From positions 1 to 5,323 of the forward strand of contig SFRS01000075.1 in assembly GCA_004562175.1 (NCBI GenBank): DNA of 5,323 nt, given 5' to 3'. This DNA comes from a bacterium. Its GTDB lineage: Bacteria; Bacillota; Negativicutes; Acidaminococcales; Acidaminococcaceae. This document shows, in pieces, positions 1 to 5,323 of the stretch. Made by a program: the position numbers and the translations under genes. How positions within the stretch are numbered: the stretch's first letter is position 1; the number at the start of each line of letters is the position of its first letter. The notes under the pieces were generated by a model. That model did not search any database, was not told the origin of the DNA, and worked only from the letters and a program-made list of their open reading frames with translations.

Positions 1-561
1 AACATCCTTCTGCACAGCGTACTTCACAATACTATTTTCATTGCCAGCACTGGGATTGGGGCAAATCCAAATACTGTACACCTTTTTTATCTGCTCGTAA
101 TGGGATTTGACAAACTCCCTGCCATATTGCATGGAGAGCATTCGACTGCAATAATACAGAGCTCGCTTCACCAACGGGTACCCAGGATTGCTATTATTTT
201 GCGCTTCCACGTTGATGATCAGCTTAATCAATTCATCATTTAGTGGTGCGTGGGCCACAAACTTTACATCAAAGGTAACTAACCCTTCAGCAACACTGCT
301 ATCTTCTGTATTGGTTCCATCAATGAGTAAGGCCTTCGTTTTCTTGCTTCGATGCACTACTGCTGTAGCAACCTCTGGTGTACCTTCAATATACCTATCC
401 ATGATGTCCTCAATACTGCACTCTACAAACTCAGCCGTGCAATATTTAAGAATCCACGCCAAAATAACCTTGTGGGCCAGCACTGCCTTGCAGGCCGCAT
501 CATATTTATCCTTGCGCGTCTGCAAAGGTATATCATTTTCAAGAATACTATCTTCCGGCAT
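1..561 (-). CDS. PD-(D/E)XK nuclease family protein (Rpn/'transposase'-like), C-terminus cut by window edge
   Basis: The reverse strand reads open from an ATG at 561-559 to the window edge, giving 187 residues (MPEDSILENDIPLQTRKDKY...). A GGAGG at 573-569 lies 7 nt before the ATG, which fixes the start. The N-terminal part (about 1-60) is helical and charged. The probable nuclease core follows: D98 in FDVKF, then a hydrophobic strand ending in INVEAQN with E119 and Q121. This is the D...ExQ variant of the PD-(D/E)XK signature seen in Rpn-type proteins. Next come YPLVKRALYYCSRMLSMQYG (about 128-147) and YSIWICPN (about 162-169), both typical of Bacillota proteins annotated as 'PD-(D/E)XK nuclease family transposase'. 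Family members are usually near 300 residues, so roughly the last third is missing. E. coli Rpn homologues are DNA endonucleases that promote recombination; whether this protein acts on mobile DNA is not shown here. No terminal repeats are visible on the 5' side. The gene looks AT-richer than its neighbours, as expected for an accessory gene. Confidence 0.8.
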   Translation of the reverse strand, partial: MPEDSILENDIPLQTRKDKYDAACKAVLAHKVILAWILKYCTAEFVECSIEDIMDRYIEGTPEVATAVVHRSKKTKALLIDGTNTEDSSVAEGLVTFDVKFVAHAPLNDELIKLIINVEAQNNSNPGYPLVKRALYYCSRMLSMQYGREFVKSHYEQIKKVYSIWICPNPSAGNENSIVKYAVQKDV

Positions 562-615
562 TTCCCTGCCTCCTTAATTATATCACACATCCTGAAATCA
601 CTGCATGATAATTTT

Positions 616-631
616 GTAAACCGTGGTGTAC
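616..631. promoter_or_regulatory. Imperfect 16-bp palindrome in the nuclease gene leader (possible operator)
   Basis: The plus strand reads GTAAACCGTGGTGTAC. The half-sites GTAaACC and GGTgTAC mirror each other except at one position. It sits about 25 nt downstream of the -10 hexamer at 657-662 and about 55 nt before the start codon, a position where a repressor could block transcription. The binding protein is unknown and a chance palindrome is possible. Confidence 0.2.
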
Positions 632-656
632 GCTTGCAAGTTTCTTCACCAGCTCT

Positions 657-685
657 ATTGTAGCACTCATTACTCTCAATTTCAA
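657..685 (-). promoter_or_regulatory. Sigma-A-type promoter of the PD-(D/E)XK nuclease gene
   Basis: On the minus strand, TTGAAA (685-680) is followed after exactly 17 nt by TACAAT (662-657). Both hexamers match the sigma-A consensus at five of six positions or nearly so. Transcription would start near 650, leaving a leader of about 90 nt before the ATG at 561. The promoter lies downstream of the pdxT terminator hairpin, so the nuclease gene should be expressed independently of pdxST. Confidence 0.6.
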
Positions 686-762
686 CACAATTTTCTGATT
701 ATTATCGCTAATTTTATTATTCACACGTCGTTCTCTCACACACCCTCAACCGGAAAAATTGA

Positions 763-806
763 TGACAAGCCAAAAAAGCGCCCGGTGACAAGCAAAAACA
801 GCGCCC
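763..806. repeat. Tandem direct repeat, 2 copies of about 21 bp, overlapping the pdxST terminator
   Basis: Copies at 763-783 and 786-806 match at 19 of 21 positions (core TGACAAGC, then an A-rich run, then GCGCCC), with a 23-bp period. The right copy contains the outer 3' arm and T-run of the pdxST terminator as read on the minus strand. The left copy therefore gives a second GGGCGC arm followed by TTTTTT. This looks like a local duplication of half of the terminator. Confidence 0.65.
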
Positions 807-842
807 TGCATGAGCCAACTTTGAAGCTCACACAAGGCGCTG
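794..842 (-). terminator. Rho-independent terminator of the pdxST operon (possibly bidirectional)
   Basis: CAGCGCC (799-805) pairs with GGCGCTG (836-842), and an inner stem TGAGC (811-815) pairs with GCTCA (826-830) across a symmetric 5x5 internal loop. On the minus strand the outer stem is followed at once by TTTTT (798-794), as in an intrinsic terminator about 90 nt after the pdxT stop. On the plus strand a T-rich run with TTTTTT at 851-856 follows nearby, so it could also work in reverse, though no plus-strand gene precedes it. Confidence 0.7.
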
Positions 843-929
843 CTTTACTCTTTTTTCTATCCAATAACTACAAACGTACCGAAATTTTATTCTACCTGAA
901 AATATACCAAAAAGAATGTTCACAGTATA

Positions 930-1511
930 TTAGTTTCCCTCGCATATCCCCAAAAAGTACTCATGCACAGCGGTGCTTTCTGCTACGTCTAGCTCCGGAT
1001 GAAAGGCAAGCGCCAACTGCTTGCCATATTGGGCAGCGACGATTTTGCCGTCCACCTCAGCCAGCACCTGCACGCCCTCGCCTACTTGTTCAATATAAGG
1101 CGCACGGATGAAGGTCATAGGGATTGCGTCCAAACTGCCGAAGGCTGCATGAGTGCGAAAGCTGCCCAACTGCCTGCCATAAGCATTGCGGCGCACAGTG
1201 ATGGGCATGGTAGCAAAATGCACCTTGTCATCATTGCTCAGCCTTTCGGCCAGCAAAATCATGCCGGCACAGGTAGCCAAAACAGGCAGTCCAGCGGCAA
1301 TCTGCTCCCGCAAAGCATCGTACATGCCCAAATCGTGGAGCAGCTTGCCCTGCACCGTGCTTTCGCCTCCGGGCAGCACCAAGCCAGTCAATTCTTGCTG
1401 TAAATCCGCTGCCTGGCGAAGCTCCACAGTCTCCGCGCCCAAATCCTGCAGCACCTGAATATGCTCAATAAAAGCACCCTGCAGTGCCAAAACACCAATT
1501 TTTGCAGTCAT
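930..1511 (-). CDS. pdxT: Pyridoxal 5'-phosphate synthase glutaminase subunit PdxT
   Basis: PdxT hydrolyses glutamine and channels the ammonia to PdxS for PLP synthesis. The 193-residue product is full length for the family and is a class I glutamine amidotransferase. It opens with IGVLALQGAFIEHI, has the PGGEST loop at about 48-52, the catalytic cysteine C81 in LATCAGMILLA, and the catalytic pair H171/E173 in AFHPEL. RRNAYGRQLGSF (about 107-118) and FIRAPYIE (about 134-141) are also characteristic of PdxT. The ATG shares one base with the pdxS TAA (TAATG), which suggests translational coupling. A GGAG lies upstream inside the pdxS end. The gene has no promoter of its own and is followed by an intrinsic terminator. 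All catalytic residues are present, so it should be active. Confidence 0.97.
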   Translation of the reverse strand: MTAKIGVLALQGAFIEHIQVLQDLGAETVELRQAADLQQELTGLVLPGGESTVQGKLLHDLGMYDALREQIAAGLPVLATCAGMILLAERLSNDDKVHFATMPITVRRNAYGRQLGSFRTHAAFGSLDAIPMTFIRAPYIEQVGEGVQVLAEVDGKIVAAQYGKQLALAFHPELDVAESTAVHEYFLGICEGN

Positions 1512-2383
1512 TATTTACCACGCTCCGCCATCAAAAGCTGGATTTCCTGCTCGTTGATGCCCACCATGGCTTCGCCCAAATCCTCGCTCAGCTCGGCCAG
1601 CATTTTCGCATCACGGAAATTGGTCACAGCCTTCACGATGGCCTGGGCACGCTTAGCAGGATCGCCGGATTTGAAGATGCCAGAGCCCACGAAAACGCCC
1701 TCGGCACCCAGCTGCATCATGAGGGCAGCATCGGCGGGAGTTGCCACGCCGCCGGCAGCGAAGTTGACCACGGGCAAGCGCTTGTGCTCATGCACATAAA
1801 CAACCAAATCATAGGGCACCTGCAGCTCCTTGGCTGCATTGAAGAGCTCATTGGGCTCCAGCGCTGCCAGCTGCGCAATCTGCTGATTCATCTTGCGCAT
1901 GTGGCGCACTGCCTGTACCACGTCGCCGGTGCCCGGCTCGCCCTTGGTGCGAATCATGGCTGCGCCCTCGTTGATGCGGCGCAATGCCTCGCCCAAATCC
2001 CTAGCACCGCAGACAAAGGGCACCTTGAATTGGGTCTTGTCAATATGATAAACATCGTCCGCAGGGGACAGCACTTCACTTTCATCGATATAGTCGATTT
2101 CCAAGGCCTCCAAAATTTGTGCTTCTACGAAGTGACCAATACGGCATTTTGCCATAACAGGAATGGAGACTGCATTTTGGATTTCCTTGATCAGCTTCGG
2201 GTCGCTCATGCGCGCCACGCCCCCAGCGGCACGAATATCGGCAGGAATCTTTTCCAAGGCCATAACAGCGCAGGCGCCTGCTGCTTCAGCAATCTTGGCC
2301 TGCTCAGGATTGGTTACATCCATAATAACGCCGCCCTTGAGCATTTGGGCCAGCTGTGCATTCAGTTTATATCTTTCGTTCAT
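1511..2383 (-). CDS. pdxS: Pyridoxal 5'-phosphate synthase lyase subunit PdxS
   Basis: PdxS condenses ribose 5-phosphate, glyceraldehyde 3-phosphate and ammonia into PLP in the cytosol. In known systems twelve PdxS and twelve PdxT subunits assemble together. The 290-residue product begins [23 protein letters not shown]. It has the (beta/alpha)8 barrel landmarks of the family: D22, the Schiff-base lysine K79 in [15 protein letters not shown], the second lysine K147 in [19 protein letters not shown], the phosphate-binding [13 protein letters not shown] (about 208-220) and GVFVGSGIF (about 229-237). I chose the ATG at 2383-2381 because GGAGG (2395-2391) lies 8 nt upstream and this gives the usual N-terminus. 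An in-frame start at 2422 would add 13 residues with no support. It is the first gene of the pdxST operon, divergent from pdxR. Confidence 0.97.
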   Translation of the reverse strand: MNERYKLNAQLAQMLKGGVIMDVTNPEQAKIAEAAGACAVMALEKIPADIRAAGGVARMSDPKLIKEIQNAVSIPVMAKCRIGHFVEAQILEALEIDYIDESEVLSPADDVYHIDKTQFKVPFVCGARDLGEALRRINEGAAMIRTKGEPGTGDVVQAVRHMRKMNQQIAQLAALEPNELFNAAKELQVPYDLVVYVHEHKRLPVVNFAAGGVATPADAALMMQLGAEGVFVGSGIFKSGDPAKRAQAIVKAVTNFRDAKMLAELSEDLGEAMVGINEQEIQLLMAERGK

Positions 2384-2528
2384 AATAATTACCTCCAAAC
2401 AATTTTCCGGCAGCTTAACCAATATTTAACTTTACTCTGCTGCTGATACGTAGTATTATAATGCTATCTGAATATATTCATATACTCATTTTATCTCAAG
2501 TTTATATTACCAGTTGGAGGTATCCCTC
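2384..2528. promoter_or_regulatory. Divergent pdxS/pdxR control region with candidate PdxR sites
   Basis: This 145-bp region must hold both promoters. On the plus strand TATAAT (2457-2462) and TATACT (2481-2486) are possible pdxR -10 boxes, both without a convincing -35. The plus TATAAT overlaps a minus-strand TATAAT (2455-2460). A perfect 12-bp palindrome TGAATATATTCA (2469-2480) covers the pdxS -10. A direct repeat TATCTSAA occurs at 2465-2472 and 2492-2499, the second copy overlapping the pdxS -35. TTAAC is also repeated 11 bp apart at 2415-2419 and 2426-2430. MocR-type PdxR proteins are known to bind direct repeats near such promoters; which of these elements is the real site is inference. 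Confidence 0.4.
2471..2499 (-). promoter_or_regulatory. Probable pdxST promoter
   Basis: On the minus strand TTGAGA (2499-2494) is followed after 17 nt by TATATT (2476-2471), each differing from consensus at one base. Transcription would start near 2464, giving a leader of about 80 nt. A perfect TATAAT at 2460-2455 on the same strand is an alternative -10, but it lacks a good -35 and would need an activator such as PdxR. Confidence 0.5.
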
Positions 2529-3941
2529 ATGCTTACCTATAGCTTCGCCAACCTTCAAGGCGAAAGCATGTATATCCATCTTTATAAATGCATCAAAAAT
2601 GATATTCTTGCAGGCACGCTCCAGGCCAAGGAAAAGCTGCCCTCCAAGCGCATGCTAGCCAAAAATTTGGGCATCAGCCTGATTACCGTGGAAAATGCTT
2701 ATGCGCAGCTCTTAGTGGAGGGTTATATCTACTCCGAGCCCAAGCGTGGCTATTATGTGTCCACCCTGCAGCAGCAGCTCCTGCCTGACAACAAGGCAGC
2801 CTTACCCCAGCCTCTTGCCCGAAGCAAGGACCAGCTCGCCTTGAGCTTTGCCAAAAGCAGCGTGCCCCCGGACACCTTTCCCTATAACACCTGGGCCCGC
2901 CTTTTGCGCAACACCCTGACCAGCGCCGATGAGCACGCTCTTATTAGTGACACTGCGACAGGCGGTGTACTGCCTCTGCGCAAGGCCTTGGCCAAGCATT
3001 TGTACCAATTTCGCGGCCTCAATGTTGACCCAGAGCAGATCATCATCGGCTCCGGCACCCAAACCTTGTATAATCTCATGGTGCAGCTTTTGGGCCGTAG
3101 CCATGTTTACGCCCTTGAGGACCCGGGCTATCCCCAGCTGGCAGCTATTTACCGCACTAACGATGTTTTTTGTCGCTACCTTCCCATGGATGAGCAGGGC
3201 ATTCAAGCAGAGGTCTTGGAGAGCAGTGGTGCCGATATTTTGCACATCACGCCCTCCCACCAGTTCCCCACTGGCATCACCATGCCCGTCAGTCGTCGCT
3301 ATGAGCTGCTCCATTGGGCCAGCAAAAAAAGCAGTCGTTACATCATTGAGGATGATTACGACTGCGAATTCCGCCTCTTTGGCAAGCCCATCCCACCCCT
3401 GCAAAGTATCGACAAGGCTGAAAAGGTCATCTATATCAACACCTTTTCCAAAACGCTGGCTCCCACCTTCCGCATCAGCTACATGGTGCTGCCACCCCAT
3501 CTGGCCTCACTTTTTTATGAAAAACTGGGCTTTTATTCCTGCACTGTCTCTAATTTTGAACAATTCACCTTGGCAAAATTTATTGAAGGCGGCTATTTTG
3601 AGCGCCACATCAATCGTATGCGTACCTATTATCGCAACAAACGTGATACTTTGCTGCAATATTTGGCTACCTGCCCTGCTAATAAAGCTCTGCAGGTGGA
3701 GGGCGAAAACAGCGGCCTGCACTTTCTTTTGCATCTCGCCACCACTGCCAGCGACAGCGAGCTGCGAGCCGCGGCTGCCGAGCAGGGACTACAAATCAAA
3801 TTTCTTTCAGATTATTACCACAACAAGCTCAGCGACAACAGTCACACTCTGCTCATGAACTACACCGGCATTGAGGACGAGCGCCTGTACCCGGCGCTGG
3901 ACAAGCTCTTTGCCGCGTTGCTGCCTTATTTAAAGGCGTAA
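2529..3941 (+). CDS. pdxR: PdxR, MocR-family (GntR/aminotransferase fusion) regulator of PLP synthesis
   Basis: The 470-residue product joins a GntR winged helix to a fold-type I aminotransferase-like domain. DNA-binding domain, about 1-80: SMYIHLYKCIKNDILAGTL, KLPSKRMLAKNLGIS, TVENAYAQLLVEGYI and RGYYV. After a linker, the PLP domain (about 110-470) carries GSGTQ (174-178), DPGYPQ (198-203), TPSHQFPTG (241-249), EDDYDCEFR (274-282) and the PLP-binding lysine K308 in TFSKTLAPTFRISYMVLP. The ATG at 2529 follows GGAGG (2516-2520) by 8 nt; an in-frame TTG at 2514 lies before that site and is unlikely. The divergent position beside pdxST strongly supports PdxR. In known cases PdxR activates pdxST when PLP is low, and in some species represses its own gene. 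The key PLP residues are intact, so it should bind PLP as a sensor. The gene ends at a strong terminator. Confidence 0.92.
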   Translation: MLTYSFANLQGESMYIHLYKCIKNDILAGTLQAKEKLPSKRMLAKNLGISLITVENAYAQLLVEGYIYSEPKRGYYVSTLQQQLLPDNKAALPQPLARSKDQLALSFAKSSVPPDTFPYNTWARLLRNTLTSADEHALISDTATGGVLPLRKALAKHLYQFRGLNVDPEQIIIGSGTQTLYNLMVQLLGRSHVYALEDPGYPQLAAIYRTNDVFCRYLPMDEQGIQAEVLESSGADILHITPSHQFPTGITMPVSRRYELLHWASKKSSRYIIEDDYDCEFRLFGKPIPPLQSIDKAEKVIYINTFSKTLAPTFRISYMVLPPHLASLFYEKLGFYSCTVSNFEQFTLAKFIEGGYFERHINRMRTYYRNKRDTLLQYLATCPANKALQVEGENSGLHFLLHLATTASDSELRAAAAEQGLQIKFLSDYYHNKLSDNSHTLLMNYTGIEDERLYPALDKLFAALLPYLKA

Positions 3942-3946
3942 AAATA

Positions 3947-3977
3947 AGCTGACTCGTACATGACGGGTCAGCTTTTT
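3947..3977 (+). terminator. Intrinsic terminator of pdxR (bidirectional)
   Basis: AGCTGACTCG (3947-3956) pairs with CGGGTCAGCT (3964-3973), 10 bp with one G-T wobble, around a 7-nt loop. TTTTT (3973-3977) follows. It begins 5 nt after the pdxR stop. On the minus strand the same stem is followed by TATTTTTA, so it could also stop transcripts arriving from the TSUP gene. Confidence 0.85.
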
Positions 3978-3989
3978 GCATGTAAAGCA

Positions 3990-4032
3990 AGAGCTTCTAA
4001 TCTAGATTTGTATAATCGTGATTAGAAGCTCT
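3990..4032 (-). terminator. 43-nt near-perfect hairpin after the TSUP gene (3' stem-loop, possible terminator)
   Basis: AGAGCTTCTAATC (3990-4002) is perfectly complementary to GATTAGAAGCTCT (4020-4032), a 13-bp stem. Inside it, after a 2x2 mismatch, GATT (4005-4008) pairs with AATC (4014-4017) around TGTAT. It starts 5 nt past the TSUP stop codon. Neither strand has a clean T-run after it (minus: TGCTTTAC; plus: GTTTATC), so it may be a weak terminator, an mRNA-end stabiliser, or a small repeat element. The minus-strand assignment rests only on its closeness to the TSUP gene. Confidence 0.5.
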
Positions 4033-4037
4033 GTTTA

Positions 4038-4799
4038 TCAAAACGCACTCATTAAAAACTTGATGCCTGTCAGGCACACCAGCACGCTGGAAAGCTTTAA
4101 TAGATAAGAGGATTTTAGTCTTTGGGCGATTTGCACGCCAATCTGCGCCCCCACAAAGGCGCCCACGCCAATGCCTAGACCCGTAGTCCAGACGATATGT
4201 CCCAAATAAGCATGACTGAGCATACCCGACAAGGAGGACACTGCCAAAATGCAGGTAGAGGTCGCAATAGCCACATGCACCGGAAATTGCAGAATATAGG
4301 CCATGAAGGGCACATGCACGATGCCACCGCCAATGCCCAAAATGCTGGCCAAGAAGCCTACGAAAATGCTGCACAGCACGCCCAGCTGCCAATTATAATG
4401 CTCCGGCACTTGGGCGTTAGCACCAGTGGTGCCATCCTTTTTCGTAGCCTTGGTGAACATATTATAGGCAACGCCCAAGAAAAACAAGCCAAAGACGCCG
4501 TAAAACAGCCTGCCCTGCAAAAATTCTGCTGCATAACTGCCCAAAAAGGCGCCTGGCACAGTAGCCAAGGCAAATTTGATGGCCGCGTCCACACACACCT
4601 GCTTTTTGCGCATGTAGCCCAGCGTACCTGAAATGGAATTCAGCAGCACCACCAGCACCGAGGTGCCAATGGCGATTTGGGGCTCATAGCCCCAAGCAAA
4701 GACCAACAGCGGCACGATGACCACGCCACCGCCGATGCCCAAAAGCGATCCCAAAAGGCCCACAAAAATACCCACAATTAAAAAACAAAGTAACTCCAT
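4038..4799 (-). CDS. TSUP (TauE/SafE) family membrane transporter
   Basis: The 253-residue product is an integral membrane protein of the sulfite exporter TauE/SafE family. Members move small anions such as sulfite, sulfoacetate or other sulfur/organic compounds; the substrate cannot be read from this sequence. It has the internal duplication of the family: GIFVGLLGSLLGIGGGVVIVPLL near 10-32 and GFLASILGIGGGIVHVPFMAY near 148-168. Each is followed by an IGTS / IATST helix (about 43-50 and 178-185). Roughly eight hydrophobic segments are visible, with a hydrophilic central loop near 116-137 (TKATKKDGTTGANAQVPEHY). The ATG at 4799 is preceded by GAGGG with 6 nt spacing; an in-frame TTG at 4820 has no such site. 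The gene is 56 bp downstream of the yigZ-like gene on the same strand. A TATAAT at 4853-4848, without a clear -35, might give it its own transcript. Confidence 0.92.
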   Translation of the reverse strand: MELLCFLIVGIFVGLLGSLLGIGGGVVIVPLLVFAWGYEPQIAIGTSVLVVLLNSISGTLGYMRKKQVCVDAAIKFALATVPGAFLGSYAAEFLQGRLFYGVFGLFFLGVAYNMFTKATKKDGTTGANAQVPEHYNWQLGVLCSIFVGFLASILGIGGGIVHVPFMAYILQFPVHVAIATSTCILAVSSLSGMLSHAYLGHIVWTTGLGIGVGAFVGAQIGVQIAQRLKSSYLLKLSSVLVCLTGIKFLMSAF

Positions 4800-4855
4800 A
4801 CCTATCCCTCTATCACTCAATCTCTCTTTAGGAGAATTACTTTATAGATTATAAC

Positions 4856-5323
4856 CTATTTCACCAAAACCTCAGCATATTCGCTGCCCTCCAGCTCCAG
4901 CTCAATGGGCATATTCAAATGCTCTGTGAGCCAAGCCTCGGCTTCTGCCTTTTGGCTGTCCTGCATTTTCAGAATGATTTTGGCCCGCAGATTGTATTCC
5001 ACGTCCGCTATTTCGAACAAATCCTGCTGATAAAGGATATTCAAAATGCGGCCCACGCTGTTAAAGCTGAAGCGACTCATGAGAATTTTTTCTGCCAAGC
5101 CACATTCCTTCAAGGCTCCGGCCACGCTGCCGCTATAGGCGCGCACCAAACCACCGGCACCCAGCTTGATGCCACCAAAATAACGGGTTACAACTGCTGC
5201 CGTGCCCACGAGATTATTTTTGCGCAGCACCTCCAGCATGGGAATGCCCGCCGTACCGCTGGGCTCGCCGTCATCACTGGAGCGCTGGGCCAAATCATCC
5301 ACTAAATAAGCAGAGCAATTGTG
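4856..5323 (-). CDS. yigZ: YigZ/IMPACT family protein, N-terminus beyond the window
   Basis: The reverse strand is open from the right edge (HNCSAYLVDDLAQRSSDDGEPSG...) to TAG at 4858-4856, giving 155 residues. HNCSAY, SSDDGEPSGTAGIPMLEVL, VVTRYFGGIKLGAGGLVRAYSGSV and the small C-terminal domain (about 80-155, the DUF1949 type) are diagnostic of the YigZ (YvyE) family, related to eukaryotic IMPACT. Full members are about 205-215 residues, so around 50-60 N-terminal residues lie outside. A GTG at 5302 could be mistaken for the start, but the conserved HNCSAY motif lies upstream of it in frame. The cellular role is poorly defined: the fold suggests nucleic acid or ribosome binding, and the IMPACT relative acts on GCN1/GCN2 signalling in eukaryotes. 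No link to the B6 genes is visible. Confidence 0.93.
   Translation of the reverse strand, partial: HNCSAYLVDDLAQRSSDDGEPSGTAGIPMLEVLRKNNLVGTAAVVTRYFGGIKLGAGGLVRAYSGSVAGALKECGLAEKILMSRFSFNSVGRILNILYQQDLFEIADVEYNLRAKIILKMQDSQKAEAEAWLTEHLNMPIELELEGSEYAEVLVK

Larger units (their letters stand above)
562..929. other. Intergenic region between pdxT and the nuclease gene, no gene seen
   Basis: This 368-bp stretch holds no convincing coding sequence on either strand: short open frames lack ribosome binding sites and recognisable protein content. It contains the terminator hairpin after pdxT (794-842), a 21-bp tandem repeat (763-806), the nuclease gene promoter (657-685), an operator-like palindrome (616-631) and the nuclease ribosome binding site (569-573). 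The stretch 857-929, directly after pdxT, is AT-rich and shows nothing else I can name. Confidence 0.6.

Noticed and set aside
188..577. Plus-strand open frame of 129 codons at the left edge
   Set aside because: It is antisense to the PD-(D/E)XK nuclease frame, which has a promoter, a ribosome binding site and family motifs; the plus frame has none of these.
577..585. Extended -10 motif (TGATATAAT, minus strand) just before the nuclease start
   Set aside because: Transcription would start at about 570, inside the GGAGG ribosome binding site, leaving no usable leader; the promoter at 657-685 fits better.
1484..2446. Long plus-strand open frame (320 codons) opposite pdxS
   Set aside because: It is antisense to the well-conserved pdxS, has no ribosome binding site or recognisable domain, and its composition mirrors pdxS codon structure.
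2929..3858. Plus-strand open frame of 309 codons inside pdxR in another frame
   Set aside because: It lies wholly within pdxR, which shows a full GntR-aminotransferase domain order in its own frame; the alternative product has no family features.
4800..4820. N-terminal extension of the TSUP gene from a TTG at 4820
   Set aside because: The ATG at 4799 has GAGGG at proper spacing, and the extension would be polar (SDRGIG) ahead of the first membrane helix.
5300..5302. GTG as start of the YigZ-like protein (148 residues)
   Set aside because: The frame stays open to the right edge and encodes the conserved HNCSAY motif upstream, so the gene is simply cut by the window.
1..5323. CRISPR array, tRNA/rRNA gene, riboswitch or prophage module
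   Set aside because: No regularly spaced repeats, no tRNA-like cloverleaf, no recognisable riboswitch core and no phage genes were seen on reading both strands; short unusual RNAs could still be missed by eye.

Overview
The window looks like an ordinary chromosomal segment of a low-to-mid GC Bacillota (Firmicutes) bacterium. The evidence is the strong GGAGG ribosome binding sites, sigma-A-type promoters, the DXP-independent vitamin B6 pathway (pdxS-pdxT) under a MocR-type PdxR regulator, and a Firmicutes-style PD-(D/E)XK nuclease/'transposase' protein. A Negativicutes host (Selenomonas/Phascolarctobacterium-like) is possible, but that is a guess.

Layout from left to right. (1) At 1-561 on the minus strand is the N-terminal 187 residues of a PD-(D/E)XK (Rpn-like) nuclease family protein, cut by the left edge. 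It has a good promoter at 657-685. (2) At 562-929 is a non-coding stretch. It holds that promoter and leader and the terminator of the upstream operon, whose 3' arm appears to have been tandemly duplicated. (3) At 930-2383 on the minus strand is the pdxS-pdxT operon for pyridoxal 5'-phosphate (PLP) synthase, with a 1-nt stop/start overlap. (4) At 2384-2528 is a compact divergent control region. (5) At 2529-3941 on the plus strand is pdxR, a GntR-type winged helix fused to a fold-type I aminotransferase-like domain. (6) At 3942-4037 is a convergent intergenic region with two hairpins: a near-symmetric bidirectional terminator and a 43-nt hairpin with a 13-bp perfect outer stem. (7) At 4038-4799 on the minus strand is a TSUP (TauE/SafE) membrane transporter. 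(8) At 4856-5323 on the minus strand is the C-terminal 155 residues of a YigZ/IMPACT family protein, cut by the right edge.

The core logic is vitamin B6 homeostasis. PdxT releases ammonia from glutamine. PdxS uses it with ribose 5-phosphate and glyceraldehyde 3-phosphate to make PLP. PdxR probably senses PLP through its aminotransferase-like domain and controls the divergent promoters. The TSUP transporter and YigZ gene lie on the same strand, 56 bp apart, and have no evident tie to B6.

I see no clearly novel system. The points worth a second look are regulatory: the layout of the pdxR/pdxS intergenic region, the duplicated terminator arm after pdxT, the 43-nt hairpin after the TSUP gene, and an operator-like palindrome in the nuclease gene leader.
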